From assembly GCF_900109995.1 (NCBI RefSeq), contig NZ_FOCB01000014.1, positions 96,265 through 160,264 of the forward strand: a stretch of DNA of 64,000 bases, read 5' to 3'. Under the pieces are notes generated by a model. It made no database searches and had not been told where the DNA came from. It saw only the letters and a program-made list of their open reading frames with translations. A program made the position numbers and the translations under genes. Each line of letters begins with the position of its first letter. Position 1 is the first letter of the stretch. The stretch comes from Pseudomonas sp. ok272 (GTDB lineage Bacteria > Pseudomonadota > Gammaproteobacteria > Pseudomonadales > Pseudomonadaceae). Positions 18,438 through 27,559 of the stretch are shown here, piece by piece.

Positions 18438-19208
18438 TTATCGAACCACGATGCCTCGTGCAGCCATGTAGGCCTTGGCTTCCGGCACGGTGTACTCCCC
18501 AAAGTGGAAGATACTCGCCGCCAACACCGCGCTGGCGTGGCCTTCGAGGATGCCGTCGGCCAGGTGCTGCAGGTTGCCGACGCCGCCGGAGGCGATCACC
18601 GGAATGCCCAAGGCGTCGCTGATGGCGCGGGTCACGCCCAGGTCGAAGCCGTTCTTCATGCCGTCCTGGTCCATGCTGGTCAGCAGGATCTCGCCGGCCC
18701 CCAGGCCTTCCATCTTCTTCGCCCATTCCACCGCATCCAGCCCGGTAGGCTTGCGTCCACCATGGGTGAAGATTTCCCAACGCGGGGCTTCGCCCGGCAG
18801 TGAGACTTTCTTCGCGTCGATGGCGACGACGATGCATTGCGAGCCGAAATGCTGCGCCGCTTCGCCGACGAACTCGGGGTTGAACACGGCGGCGGTGTTG
18901 ATCGAGACCTTGTCCGCGCCAGCATTGAGCAAGTTGCGGATGTCTTGCACGGTGCGTACGCCACCGCCTACGGTCAGCGGGATGAACACCTGGCTGGCCA
19001 TGCGTTCCACGGTATGCAGCGTCGTGTCGCGACCGTCGACGCTGGCGGTGATGTCGAGAAAGGTAATCTCGTCAGCACCCTGCTCGTCGTAGCGACGGGC
19101 GATTTCCACCGGGTCACCGGCGTCACGGATGTTCTCGAACTTCACGCCCTTGACCACCCGGCCGTTGTCCACGTCCAGGCAAGGGATGATGCGTTTGGCC
19201 AGCGCCAT
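18438..19208 (-). CDS. hisF: Imidazole glycerol phosphate synthase subunit HisF
   Basis: HisF is the cyclase half of the HisF-HisH complex that makes imidazole glycerol phosphate and AICAR from PRFAR using ammonia from glutamine. The 256-residue (beta/alpha)8 barrel starts MALAKRIIPCLDVDNGRVVKG and has the phosphate-binding half-barrel repeats (VGGGVRTVQD, IASGGVGNL). Catalytic Asp residues lie in CLDVD and in TSMDQDGMK. It is the last gene of the his operon, ten bases after hisA. Confidence 0.99.
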   Translation of the reverse strand: MALAKRIIPCLDVDNGRVVKGVKFENIRDAGDPVEIARRYDEQGADEITFLDITASVDGRDTTLHTVERMASQVFIPLTVGGGVRTVQDIRNLLNAGADKVSINTAAVFNPEFVGEAAQHFGSQCIVVAIDAKKVSLPGEAPRWEIFTHGGRKPTGLDAVEWAKKMEGLGAGEILLTSMDQDGMKNGFDLGVTRAISDALGIPVIASGGVGNLQHLADGILEGHASAVLAASIFHFGEYTVPEAKAYMAARGIVVR

Positions 19209-19217
19209 GGTCAGTCC

Positions 19218-19955
19218 TCAGCCTGTGTACGCGTCGCAGAAGGCTTGCGCCTCGGCGACGTCGAGGGTGCCTTCGTAGATCGCCCGGCCGGTAATCGCGC
19301 CGATGATCCCCGGCGCCTTGGCGTCGAGCAGCGACTTGATGTCACCCAGGTTGTGGATGCCGCCAGACGCGATCACCGGGATCTTGGTCGCCGCTGCCAG
19401 GGCCGCGGTGTACGACACGTTGCAGCCCTGCATCATGCCGTCCTTGGCGATGTCGGTGTAGACGATGGCGGACACGCCGTCGGCTTCGAACCGCTTGGCC
19501 AGGTCGATGACCTGCACGGTGCTGATTTCAGCCCAGCCATCGGTGGCGACAAAGCCGTCCTTGGCGTCCAGGCCCACGATCACTTTGCCCGGGAACGCCC
19601 GGCAAGCCTCGGCCACGAAGGCTGGGTCTTTCACCGCCTTGGTGCCGATGATCACGTAGCTCACGCCGGCCTTGACGTAGTGCTCGATGGTTTCCAGCGA
19701 GCGAATGCCGCCGCCGATCTGGATCGGAAGGTTCGGGTAGCGCTTGGCGATGGCGGTGACCACTTCGCCATTGACCGGCTGGCCTTCGAAGGCGCCGTTC
19801 AGGTCGACCAGATGCAAGCGACGGCAACCGCCCTCCACCCACTTGGCAGCCATGCTCACCGGGTCATCGGAGAACACCGTGGAATCTTCCATGCGGCCCT
19901 GGCGCAGACGAACACAGGCACCGTCTTTAAGATCGATAGCGGGAATAATCAGCAT
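19218..19955 (-). CDS. hisA: HisA isomerase
   Basis: HisA (ProFAR isomerase) opens the ribose of ProFAR to give PRFAR in histidine synthesis. The start at 19955 gives 245 residues beginning MLIIPAIDLKDGACVRLRQG, the family norm, with AAGG upstream; an ATG five codons earlier is discarded. Barrel motifs include IQIGGGIRSLE and VIASGGIHNLGD, with catalytic Asp residues in PAIDL and in YTDIAKDG. Confidence 0.99.
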   Translation of the reverse strand: MLIIPAIDLKDGACVRLRQGRMEDSTVFSDDPVSMAAKWVEGGCRRLHLVDLNGAFEGQPVNGEVVTAIAKRYPNLPIQIGGGIRSLETIEHYVKAGVSYVIIGTKAVKDPAFVAEACRAFPGKVIVGLDAKDGFVATDGWAEISTVQVIDLAKRFEADGVSAIVYTDIAKDGMMQGCNVSYTAALAAATKIPVIASGGIHNLGDIKSLLDAKAPGIIGAITGRAIYEGTLDVAEAQAFCDAYTG

Positions 19956-19997
19956 CTGGCAAACCTTCAAATTCGATTTTTCAGCGTTGCTCGGAAA

Positions 19998-20255
19998 TCA
20001 GTTTTTCTCGAGCGCCCACAGGTCGCTTTCGATGCTTTCGAACCTTTCTTTAAGGTGCGTCTGCACATCGAAAATCGCCCTGTTGTAATAGTGCGGAGCA
20101 ATTTCGCGGGTAAACAGCTCAAGAATCTCCCCCGCCTCGAATGAACCGAGGTCGAGTTCGAAGCGGTCTTCCATGAAGCGCTTGATCTTGCTGTTGGCCT
20201 CGTTCTCCTGCTCGGGAGTGAGGGTCAGGATCGGCGGCTTTTTCTTGATCGCCAT
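19998..20255 (-). CDS. DUF2164 family protein
   Basis: An 85-residue conserved protein (DUF2164), starting MAIKKKPPILTLTPEQE and rich in charged and aromatic residues (FEAGEILELFTREIAPHYYNRAIFDV). It lies between hisH and hisA, starting immediately after the hisH stop on the same strand. From memory this insertion in the his operon is common in Pseudomonas. Function is unknown; genetic coupling suggests a link to histidine synthesis but nothing in the sequence proves it. Confidence 0.92.
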   Translation of the reverse strand: MAIKKKPPILTLTPEQENEANSKIKRFMEDRFELDLGSFEAGEILELFTREIAPHYYNRAIFDVQTHLKERFESIESDLWALEKN

Positions 20256-20894
20256 TTACCAGTGCCCATCCCAGGCCGCGAAGTTCTGCAACAGCTGCAA
20301 GCCATGGCTATGGCTCTTCTCCGGGTGGAACTGCACGGCGAAGCGCGAGCCATCGGCCAGCGCGGCGGCGAAGTCGACACCGTAGTGACCGCCACCCACC
20401 ACCTGGCGCGGATTGCCAGCGGCGATGTAGTAGCTGTGCACGAAGTAAAAGCGCGCCAGGTCCGGGATGTTGTGCCACAGCGGGTGATCCACCGTCTGCT
20501 GCACCTCATTCCAACCCATGTGCGGGACTTTCAGGTGTTCACCGTTTTCATGCAGGTCTTTGCCGAAGAACTTCACCTGGCCCGGAAACAGGCCAATGCA
20601 GTCGACGCCGCCGTTTTCTTCACTGTGATCGAGCAAGGCTTGCATGCCCACGCAGATGCCGAGGAACGGCCGGTCCTGGCTAACTTCACGCACCAGCGCA
20701 TCGAAACCCAGGCGACGGATCTCCGCCATGCAATCGCGGATCGCGCCGACACCGGGAAACACCACCCGGTCGGCTTCGCGAATCACCTTGGCATCGCTGG
20801 TGATCAGCACCTTGCCGGCCCCCACATGCTCCAGGGCCTTGGCCACCGAATGCAGGTTGCCCATGCCGTAGTCGATAACGGCGACCGTCTGCAT
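20256..20894 (-). CDS. hisH: Imidazole glycerol phosphate synthase subunit HisH
   Basis: HisH is the class I glutamine amidotransferase that feeds ammonia to HisF. The 212-residue protein starts MQTVAVIDYGMGNLHSVAKAL and has the nucleophile cysteine in LGICVGMQALL and the His-Glu pair in FHPEKS. Its start overlaps the hisB stop by one base and its stop is directly followed by the DUF2164 gene. Confidence 0.99.
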   Translation of the reverse strand: MQTVAVIDYGMGNLHSVAKALEHVGAGKVLITSDAKVIREADRVVFPGVGAIRDCMAEIRRLGFDALVREVSQDRPFLGICVGMQALLDHSEENGGVDCIGLFPGQVKFFGKDLHENGEHLKVPHMGWNEVQQTVDHPLWHNIPDLARFYFVHSYYIAAGNPRQVVGGGHYGVDFAAALADGSRFAVQFHPEKSHSHGLQLLQNFAAWDGHW

Positions 20895-21487
20895 TACAGA
20901 ACGCCCTTGGTCGACGGCATTTGCCCAGCCATCCGCTCATCCAGCTCGACGGCCATGCGCAGGGCACGGCCGAAAGCCTTGAACACGGTTTCGATCTGGT
21001 GGTGGGTGTTGGTGCCACGCAGGTTGTCGATGTGCAGGCTGACGTTGGCGTGGTTGACGAAGCCCTGGAAGAACTCCTGGAACAGGTCAACGTCGAAACC
21101 GCCGACGGTGGCGCGGGTAAAGGGCACGTGCATCTGCAGGCCAGGACGCCCGGAGAAATCGATCACCACGCGCGACAGCGCTTCATCGAGCGGCACATAG
21201 GCATGGCCATAGCGACGGATGCCTTTCTTGTCACCGATGGCTTTGCTGAAGGCTTGACCCAGGGTGATACCCACGTCCTCCACCGTGTGGTGGTCGTCGA
21301 TATGCAGGTCGCCCTTGCTTTCGATATCCAGGTCGATCAACCCGTGTCGGGCGATCTGATCCAGCATGTGCTCAAGAAAAGGTACACCGATATCAAATCG
21401 GGCCTTTCCGGTGCCATCCAGGTTGATCGAGGCTTTGATCTGGGTTTCCAGAGTGTCGCGCTCGACGCACGCCTTACGTTCGGCCAT
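20894..21487 (-). CDS. hisB: Imidazoleglycerol-phosphate dehydratase HisB
   Basis: HisB dehydrates imidazole glycerol phosphate to imidazole acetol phosphate. The 197-residue, monofunctional form (no phosphatase domain) carries the Mn-binding repeats HMLDQIARHG, DDHHTVEDVGI, FFQGFVNHA and NTHHQIE. I use the ATG at 21487 (MAERKACVERDTLE), with GGAG upstream, rather than the GTG just before it. It is the first gene of hisB-hisH-DUF2164-hisA-hisF. Confidence 0.98.
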   Translation of the reverse strand: MAERKACVERDTLETQIKASINLDGTGKARFDIGVPFLEHMLDQIARHGLIDLDIESKGDLHIDDHHTVEDVGITLGQAFSKAIGDKKGIRRYGHAYVPLDEALSRVVIDFSGRPGLQMHVPFTRATVGGFDVDLFQEFFQGFVNHANVSLHIDNLRGTNTHHQIETVFKAFGRALRMAVELDERMAGQMPSTKGVL

Positions 21488-21644
21488 CACCAGCTCCGCA
21501 AAATCATTGGGCGAAAAAGGCAGCCATTATAGGCACGCAACGGCCAAACAGAAACACGCCAGGTGATATCCCTGACAGGCGCCGACCAATGTGGCCGGGG
21601 ATATACCTGTCCATACAAGCACGTTGTTGCCTTGCACAGATCAT

Positions 21645-21734
21645 TGTGGGAGCGAGCCCGCTCGCGAAGGTGGTGTATCGGACAGCATCACTGTCGACTG
21701 ATATGCCCTCTTCGCGAGCAGGCTCGCTCCCACA
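21645..21734. repeat. REP doublet
   Basis: TGTGGGAGCGAGCCCGCTCGCGAAG and CTTCGCGAGCAGGCTCGCTCCCACA, inverted, about 40 bases apart, between hisB and the MFS transporter gene. Confidence 0.93.
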
Positions 21735-21744
21735 CTCGTGCGGG

Positions 21745-23406
21745 TTAGTGGAACAGGACCGCAGTTTTTTGCACGGTTACCCAGACACCCCACGCCAGCG
21801 GAATCCCCACCACCAACCACGCGGCAACGGCCAACGGCTTGCTGCCCGGCGCCGCTTTCCACTCCAGCACCGTGGTGCTGTCGGCGCCTTTGTCATGACC
21901 CAGCGCCTGCTCGGCGGCCAGTTCGGCCTCGGTCATGAAGTACTTGTCCGCCACCGGACGCACCAGCAGGTTGCACAGGAAGCCCAGCACCAACAGGCCC
22001 GCGAGGATGTACAGGGTGATGTCGTACGCAGCGGCACGCTCGACGCCGACACTCAACTGATACTCACGCAGGTAGTTGACCAGCACCGGTCCCAACACCC
22101 CGGCCGCCGCCCAGGCCGTCAACAGCCGACCGTGGATCGCGCCGACCATTTGCGTACCGAACAGGTCCGCCAGGTACGCCGGCACGGTGGCAAACCCGCC
22201 GCCATACATCGACAGGATGATGCAGAACGCCGCCACGAACAGCGAGATGTTGCCCAGGTGTCCCAGGTTCGGGATCAGCGCATACAGGGCAAAACCCAGG
22301 GCAAAGAACACGAAGTAGGTGTTCTTGCGGCCCAGGTAGTCGGAGAACGACGCCCAGAAGAACCGCCCACCAATGTTGAACAAGCTCAGCAAGCCAGTGA
22401 AGCCGGCCGCAATGGCGGCAATCGAGGCCAGCTGTGCCGCGTCCAACTCACCGAAGGTCAGGTCATTGCCCAGCAGTTTCCCGGCGAACACTTCCTGCAA
22501 CAGTGGCGAGGCCATGCCGAGGATGCCGATACCTGCCGACACGTTCAGGCACAAGACCAGCCACACCAGGGCGAACTGCGGCGTCTTCCACGCCACGTTC
22601 ACATGCACATGGCGGTGGGTGATCATCGAATTCGCGGTTTTCTTCGCCGGCGGCGTCCAGCCCTCAGGCTTCCAGCCCGTTGGCGGCACGCGGTACGACA
22701 GCGCCCCACCGATCATGAACACGAAGTAGATCGCCGCCATCACCAGGAAGCTCTGCCAGACACCGACGCCGGTGGGCGAGGCAAAGTGGCCCATCAGGGC
22801 CGCCGCCAGCGGCGCACCAACCATCGCCCCGCCACCAAAGCCCATGATCGCCATGCCGGTGGCCATGCCCCGTTTGTCCGGGAACCACTTGATCAGGGTC
22901 GAGACCGGCGAGATGTAGCCCAGGCCCAGGCCGATGCCACCAATCACCCCGGAGCCAAGCCACATCAGCCAGATCTGGTGGGTATAGATCCCCAGCGCCG
23001 AGATCAACAGGCCACCGCACCAGCACAGCGCCGAAACGACACCGGCCTTGCGCGGCCCGGCATGTTCCAGCCAGCCACCCCAGATCGCCGCCGAGCAACC
23101 GAGGAAGATGAAGAACAGGGTGTAGATCCAGCCGAGCATGGAAATCGGCCAGTCGCACTGGGATGAGAACACTTGTGCAACAAAACTCATGTCCGGCGCG
23201 CAGACCACCGGGGCTGTCACGCCCAGGGCCTTGGACAACGGCAGCCAGAACACCGAAAAACCATAGGCCATGCCGATGCACAAGTGGATGGCCAGGGCGG
23301 CCGGTGGAACCAGCCAGCGGTTGAAACCGGGCTTGGCGATGATGCGCTCCTTGGACAGGAACGCGGGCTGGGCGGGCAATATACCGGCCTCGGTGCTCGT
23401 GCTCAT
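21745..23406 (-). CDS. OFA family MFS transporter
   Basis: A 553-residue 12-span transporter of the major facilitator superfamily, oxalate/formate antiporter (OFA) type. It begins MSTSTEAGILP after a GGGGGA ribosome site; an in-frame ATG five codons upstream is dismissed. TM1 reads HLCIGMAYGFSVFWLPLS, and the family signature LGLGYISPVSTLIKWFPDKRGMATG is intact between TM4 and TM5. The C-terminal half holds the second six-helix bundle and an extra TM pair near the end. The natural substrate (oxalate, formate, pyruvate or another monocarboxylate) cannot be read from sequence. It is a single gene between a REP doublet and the asmA promoter region. Confidence 0.9.
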   Translation of the reverse strand: MSTSTEAGILPAQPAFLSKERIIAKPGFNRWLVPPAALAIHLCIGMAYGFSVFWLPLSKALGVTAPVVCAPDMSFVAQVFSSQCDWPISMLGWIYTLFFIFLGCSAAIWGGWLEHAGPRKAGVVSALCWCGGLLISALGIYTHQIWLMWLGSGVIGGIGLGLGYISPVSTLIKWFPDKRGMATGMAIMGFGGGAMVGAPLAAALMGHFASPTGVGVWQSFLVMAAIYFVFMIGGALSYRVPPTGWKPEGWTPPAKKTANSMITHRHVHVNVAWKTPQFALVWLVLCLNVSAGIGILGMASPLLQEVFAGKLLGNDLTFGELDAAQLASIAAIAAGFTGLLSLFNIGGRFFWASFSDYLGRKNTYFVFFALGFALYALIPNLGHLGNISLFVAAFCIILSMYGGGFATVPAYLADLFGTQMVGAIHGRLLTAWAAAGVLGPVLVNYLREYQLSVGVERAAAYDITLYILAGLLVLGFLCNLLVRPVADKYFMTEAELAAEQALGHDKGADSTTVLEWKAAPGSKPLAVAAWLVVGIPLAWGVWVTVQKTAVLFH

Positions 23407-23749
23407 TTGTGTTTCCCCCAATTATTAGTAGGGTTCGCCAGGCACGTTTCACCCCTCGGCCTTGTGCACGCAGGCATGACCGTTTTGTTGGGTGAAGCTT
23501 CGTTGGACGCGACAACAGGTCGCAGATGGCCGGACGAACGGGCGCAGATTACCATTTGCCCGCCTCGCAAAAACTCAGCCGTTCTGACTTTTTGTGGCGA
23601 TCTGATCCGCCCGTGTGGCAAAGAACGGTTTCACCGGATGACGATTACCACTGGCGCGGTTGTAGAACGATCACTGACCAGTCGTCGGTTTCGGGGCGCT
23701 ATACTCCCCGGCTAACTTCTAAATTCGACTCAACTACAAGGACTCGCCC
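23407..23749. other. Divergent promoter region (MFS gene / asmA-like gene)
   Basis: This 343-base gap carries the promoters of both divergent genes. A TATACT hexamer at about 23700-23705 could be the -10 box for the rightward gene, but I see no matching -35. There is no gene or clear hairpin. Confidence 0.35.
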
Positions 23750-25969
23750 ATGAAAGCGTTCGGCAAAATCCTGGGTCTGGTACTTCTCGGACTGTTGCTG
23801 GTCATTGTGGCGCTGGGCTTTGCCCTGACCCACTTCTTCGACCCCAACGACTACAAGGAAGAGATTCGCCAGATAGCCCGCGACAAGGCCCACATCGAGC
23901 TGACGCTCAATGGCGATATCGGCTGGAGCCTGTTCCCCTGGCTTGGCCTTGAACTGCACGAAGCCAGCGTCGCGACCCTGGCCAACCCCACCGCGCCGTT
24001 TGCCGACTTGCAAATGCTCGGCCTGTCGGTGCGGGTCCTGCCGCTGCTGCGCCGTGAAGTACAGATGAGTGACGTGCGGGTCGAAGGCCTGAACCTGCGC
24101 CTGAGCCGCGACAAGGATGGCCACGGCAATTGGGAAGACATCGGCAAGGTGCCGACGGCGGTCGCCAGCAGCGACCAGCCGGCCAGCACCCAAGCTTCGA
24201 CCCAGGCCCCGGTGACCAGCGAAAAACCTGCCCAGCCCCTGCGGCTCGATATCGACAGCCTGACCGTGAACAACGCCCGGGTCGAGTACACCGACGAGCG
24301 CACCGGCCAGCAGTTCAGCGCCGAAAGCATCCAACTGAGCACCGGCCCGATTCACGACTCGACCGACATCCAGGTCAAGCTGACCGCCTTCCTGTCGAGC
24401 AGCCAACCGGCACTGCGGGTGCGTTCCGAGCTCAACGGCGAGCTGCGCTTCGAGCGCGCCCTGCAGCGCTATTCCTTCGAAGACATGAAGCTGACCGGCG
24501 AACTGACCGGCGAGCCATTGCACGGCAAGACCGTGGCCTTCGGCGCACAAGGGCAATTGCTGCTGGATAAGGCGGCGAACGTCGCCGAATGGACCGGTAT
24601 CAAGCTTTCTGCCAACCAATTGCGCGCCCTCGGCGAGTTGAAGGTCAACAGCCTGGACACGACCCCCCAGATCAGTGGCGGCCTGTCGATTGCCCCATTC
24701 GACCTGGCCAAGTTCGTCGACAGCATCGGCCAGAAACTCCCAGCCATGGCCGAAGGCAGCCTGGGCAAGGTCGAACTGGCCAGCCGCCTGGCGGGCACAC
24801 CGACCAGCGTGGTGCTGGACAACCTCAACCTGAAGCTCGATGACAGCACCTTCACCGGCCGCATTGCGGTCGAGGATTTCGCCAAGCAGTCGCTGCGCGT
24901 GCAGCTCAAGGGCGACACCTTCAACGCTGATCGCTACCTGCCACCAACCTCCGCCGAAGCCAACAGCGCCGCGGTGGCACGCCAGGCGGAAGTCAGCAGC
25001 ACCGAGGCCGATGCCATGGCCGGCGCCGGCAGCACCCCTCTGCCAAACGCCCCGACCAAGGGCGCCTGGAGCAGCGACAAGCTGATCCCGACCGAGCGCC
25101 TGGGCAAGCTCGATATCGACGCCGACCTGACCTTCGGCCAACTGACCCTCGACAAGCTGCCGATCCACAACGCCGCCCTCCAGGCGTCCGGCCAGGGCGG
25201 CCTGCTGACCCTGAAGAACCTCAGTGGCGAGTTGTACAACGGCACGTTCAACACCAAGGGCACCCTCGATGTGCGCCAGCCCGTGCCCGTGCTGAACATG
25301 CAGACCCAGATCAGCCGCGTACCCGCGGAGAAACTCCTCGAAAGCCAGGGCAAGAACCCGCCCGTCAAAGGCCTGATCACCCTCAACAGCAACCTGAGCG
25401 CCAGCGGCAACAGCCAGAAAGCGTTGATCGACAGCCTCAACGGTAACGCCAACTTCGTGATCAACGATGGTGTGCTGCTCAACGCCAACCTTGAGCAACA
25501 GCTGTGCCGCGGCATCGCTATCCTCAACCGCAAGACCCTCAGCGGCGAGCCGCGGGGCAAGGACACGCCATTCCAGGAGCTCAAGGGCAGCCTGACCCTG
25601 CACAATGGCGTGGCCAGCAACCCGGACCTGAAAGTGCGTGTCCCCGGCATGAGCATCAACGGCAACGGCGACGTCGACCTGCGGGTGCTGGGCATGGACT
25701 ACCGCGTCGGCATCATCGTCGAAGGTGACACCCGCGACATGCCGGACCCGGCCTGCCAAGTGGGCTCGAGTTTTCAGGGTATCCAGGTCCCTCTGCGTTG
25801 CCGTGGTCCGCTGGAGCTGGGCGCCAAGGCATGCCGCCTGGACAAGGACGGCTTGAGCCAGGTCGCCATCAAGGCCGCGGGCAGCAAGCTCAGCGAAAAG
25901 CTTGAAGAGAAACTCGACAAGGTCAATCCGCAGTTGAAAGACGCGCTCAAGGGGCTGTTCAAGCGATGA
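23750..25969 (+). CDS. AsmA family protein
   Basis: A 739-residue AsmA-like protein. One N-terminal membrane helix (MKAFGKILGLVLLGLLLVIVALGFAL, about 5-25) anchors a large periplasmic part. It has the N-terminal AsmA signature (DIGWSLFPWLGLELHEASVATL, about 60-85) and a C-terminal AsmA domain (IDSLNGNANFVINDGVLLNANLEQ onward). AsmA-like proteins form bridge-like lipid transport or outer-membrane maintenance structures. Its last codons overlap the mutY start (ATGA), and mutY overlaps yggX, so the three form one transcript. Confidence 0.93.
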   Translation: MKAFGKILGLVLLGLLLVIVALGFALTHFFDPNDYKEEIRQIARDKAHIELTLNGDIGWSLFPWLGLELHEASVATLANPTAPFADLQMLGLSVRVLPLLRREVQMSDVRVEGLNLRLSRDKDGHGNWEDIGKVPTAVASSDQPASTQASTQAPVTSEKPAQPLRLDIDSLTVNNARVEYTDERTGQQFSAESIQLSTGPIHDSTDIQVKLTAFLSSSQPALRVRSELNGELRFERALQRYSFEDMKLTGELTGEPLHGKTVAFGAQGQLLLDKAANVAEWTGIKLSANQLRALGELKVNSLDTTPQISGGLSIAPFDLAKFVDSIGQKLPAMAEGSLGKVELASRLAGTPTSVVLDNLNLKLDDSTFTGRIAVEDFAKQSLRVQLKGDTFNADRYLPPTSAEANSAAVARQAEVSSTEADAMAGAGSTPLPNAPTKGAWSSDKLIPTERLGKLDIDADLTFGQLTLDKLPIHNAALQASGQGGLLTLKNLSGELYNGTFNTKGTLDVRQPVPVLNMQTQISRVPAEKLLESQGKNPPVKGLITLNSNLSASGNSQKALIDSLNGNANFVINDGVLLNANLEQQLCRGIAILNRKTLSGEPRGKDTPFQELKGSLTLHNGVASNPDLKVRVPGMSINGNGDVDLRVLGMDYRVGIIVEGDTRDMPDPACQVGSSFQGIQVPLRCRGPLELGAKACRLDKDGLSQVAIKAAGSKLSEKLEEKLDKVNPQLKDALKGLFKR

Positions 25970-27033
25970 AGGCCGAGCAGTTTTCAACCGCGGTGCTGGA
26001 CTGGTACGACCGCCACGGCCGCCACGACCTGCCCTGGCAACAGGGCATCACCCCGTATCGGGTGTGGGTCTCGGAAATCATGCTGCAGCAGACCCAGGTC
26101 AGCACCGTGCTGAATTACTTCGACCGGTTCATGGCGTCCCTGCCAACGGTCGAGGCCCTGGCCGCCGCGCCGGAAGACGAAGTGCTGCACCTGTGGACCG
26201 GCCTGGGCTACTACACCCGGGCGCGCAACCTGCAAAAGACCGCGAAGATCGTCGTCGAACAGTACGCCGGCGAATTCCCGCGGGACGTGGAGAAACTCAC
26301 TGACCTGCCGGGCATCGGCCTGTCCACCGCTGGCGCCATCGCCAGCCTGAGCATGGGCCTGCGCGCGCCAATCCTCGACGGCAACGTCAAGCGCGTGCTG
26401 GCGCGCTACACCGCGCAAGAGGGCTACCCCGGCGAACCCAAGGTGGCCAAACAGCTGTGGGCCACCGCAGAGCGCTTCACACCCCAGGACCGGGTCAACG
26501 CCTACACCCAGGCGATGATGGACATGGGCGCCACGCTCTGCACCCGCAGCAAGCCCAGTTGCCTGCTCTGCCCCCTGGAAAAGGGCTGCGAAGCCCACAT
26601 GCTGGGCCTGGAGACGCGCTACCCAATCCCCAAGCCGCGCAAGGCCGTACCGCAAAAGCGCACGCTGATGCCGCTGCTGGCCAACCGTGACGGCGCCATT
26701 TTGCTGTATCGCCGCCCGTCCACGGGGTTGTGGGGTGGGCTGTGGAGCCTGCCGGAGCTGGATGACCTGGGTGACCTGGAACACCTGGCCACGCAACACT
26801 CGCTGGCGCTGGGCAAACACATCGAACTGCCCAGCCTGGTGCACACCTTCAGCCACTTCCAACTGGCCATCGAACCCTGGCTGGTCCAGGTCCAGGAGAC
26901 CGGCCATCACGTGGCCGAGGCCGACTGGCTCTGGTATAACCTCGCCACCCCGCCGCGCCTGGGCCTTGCCGCCCCGGTAAAAAAACTGCTCAAGCGCGCG
27001 GCCGACGTATTGAACGCAGGAGAGTCGTCATGA
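25966..27033 (+). CDS. mutY: A/G-specific adenine glycosylase MutY
   Basis: MutY removes adenine mispaired with 8-oxoguanine. The 355-residue protein has the N-terminal VSEIMLQQTQVSTV (catalytic Glu), the helix-hairpin-helix LTDLPGIGLSTAGAI, catalytic Asp in PILDGNVKRV, the 4Fe-4S cysteines CTRSKPSCLLCPLEKGC, and a C-terminal NUDIX-like domain that reads 8-oxoG. It overlaps both neighbours by four bases and is cotranscribed with the Fe-protecting yggX. Confidence 0.98.
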   Translation: MKAEQFSTAVLDWYDRHGRHDLPWQQGITPYRVWVSEIMLQQTQVSTVLNYFDRFMASLPTVEALAAAPEDEVLHLWTGLGYYTRARNLQKTAKIVVEQYAGEFPRDVEKLTDLPGIGLSTAGAIASLSMGLRAPILDGNVKRVLARYTAQEGYPGEPKVAKQLWATAERFTPQDRVNAYTQAMMDMGATLCTRSKPSCLLCPLEKGCEAHMLGLETRYPIPKPRKAVPQKRTLMPLLANRDGAILLYRRPSTGLWGGLWSLPELDDLGDLEHLATQHSLALGKHIELPSLVHTFSHFQLAIEPWLVQVQETGHHVAEADWLWYNLATPPRLGLAAPVKKLLKRAADVLNAGESS

Positions 27034-27302
27034 CCCGCACCATCATGTGCCGCAAGTACAACGAAGAACTGCCAGGCCTGGAACGCCCTCCATTCCCCGG
27101 CGCCAAGGGCCAGGATATTTTTGACCACGTCTCGCAACAGGCCTGGGCCGACTGGCAAAAACACCAGACCCTGTTGATCAACGAAAAACGCCTGAACATG
27201 ATGAACGCCGAAGACCGCAAATACCTTCAAGGCGAGATGGATAAGTTCTTCAGCGGCGAGGATTACGCCAAGGCCGAAGGCTACGTGCCGCCTGCCGAGT
27301 AA
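27030..27302 (+). CDS. yggX: Fe(2+)-trafficking / oxidative damage protection protein
   Basis: A 90-residue protein of the YggX family (PF04362), starting MTRTIMCRKYNEELPGLERPP with the conserved cysteine at residue 7. It protects iron-sulfur enzymes from oxidative damage and may help iron delivery. The mutY-yggX pair is a standing arrangement in gamma-proteobacteria; MutY itself carries a 4Fe-4S cluster. Confidence 0.97.
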   Translation: MTRTIMCRKYNEELPGLERPPFPGAKGQDIFDHVSQQAWADWQKHQTLLINEKRLNMMNAEDRKYLQGEMDKFFSGEDYAKAEGYVPPAE

Positions 27303-27365
27303 CCCGTTAAATCGGGGGTCGGATCGTAAGCGACGGTAATAATTAAATATTTTTTGAAAACTTGC

Positions 27366-27394
27366 TTGACGACCCCCTGAAAAACCCGTTTAAT
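27366..27394 (+). promoter_or_regulatory. Promoter of tRNA-Phe
   Basis: TTGACG and TTTAAT are separated by 17 bases. The GC-rich stretch after the -10 box (GCGCCCCG) is a discriminator of the kind found in stringently controlled stable RNA promoters. Confidence 0.75.
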
Positions 27395-27404
27395 GCGCCC
27401 CGTT

Positions 27405-27480
27405 GCCCAGATAGCTCAGTCGGTAGAGCAGGGGATTGAAAATCCCCGTGTCGGCGGTTCGATTCCGTCTCTGGGCACCA
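27405..27480 (+). tRNA. tRNA-Phe (GAA)
   Basis: 76 bases with a complete cloverleaf: acceptor GCCCAGA/TCTGGGC, D-arm AGCTCAGTCGGTAGAGC, anticodon loop TTGAAAA with GAA flanked by GGGGA/TCCCC, T-arm CGGTTCGATTCCG, and an encoded CCA end. Confidence 0.98.
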
Positions 27481-27488
27481 AATACCGA

Positions 27489-27520
27489 AAACCCTGAATC
27501 GCAAGATTCAGGGTTTTTTT
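27489..27520 (+). terminator. tRNA-Phe terminator
   Basis: AACCCTGAATC and GATTCAGGGTT form an 11-bp stem around GCAA, followed by seven T. Confidence 0.95.
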
Positions 27521-27559
27521 ATGCCCGGCGTTTAGCCAGGAGCGGGTTCCCCCACTCCG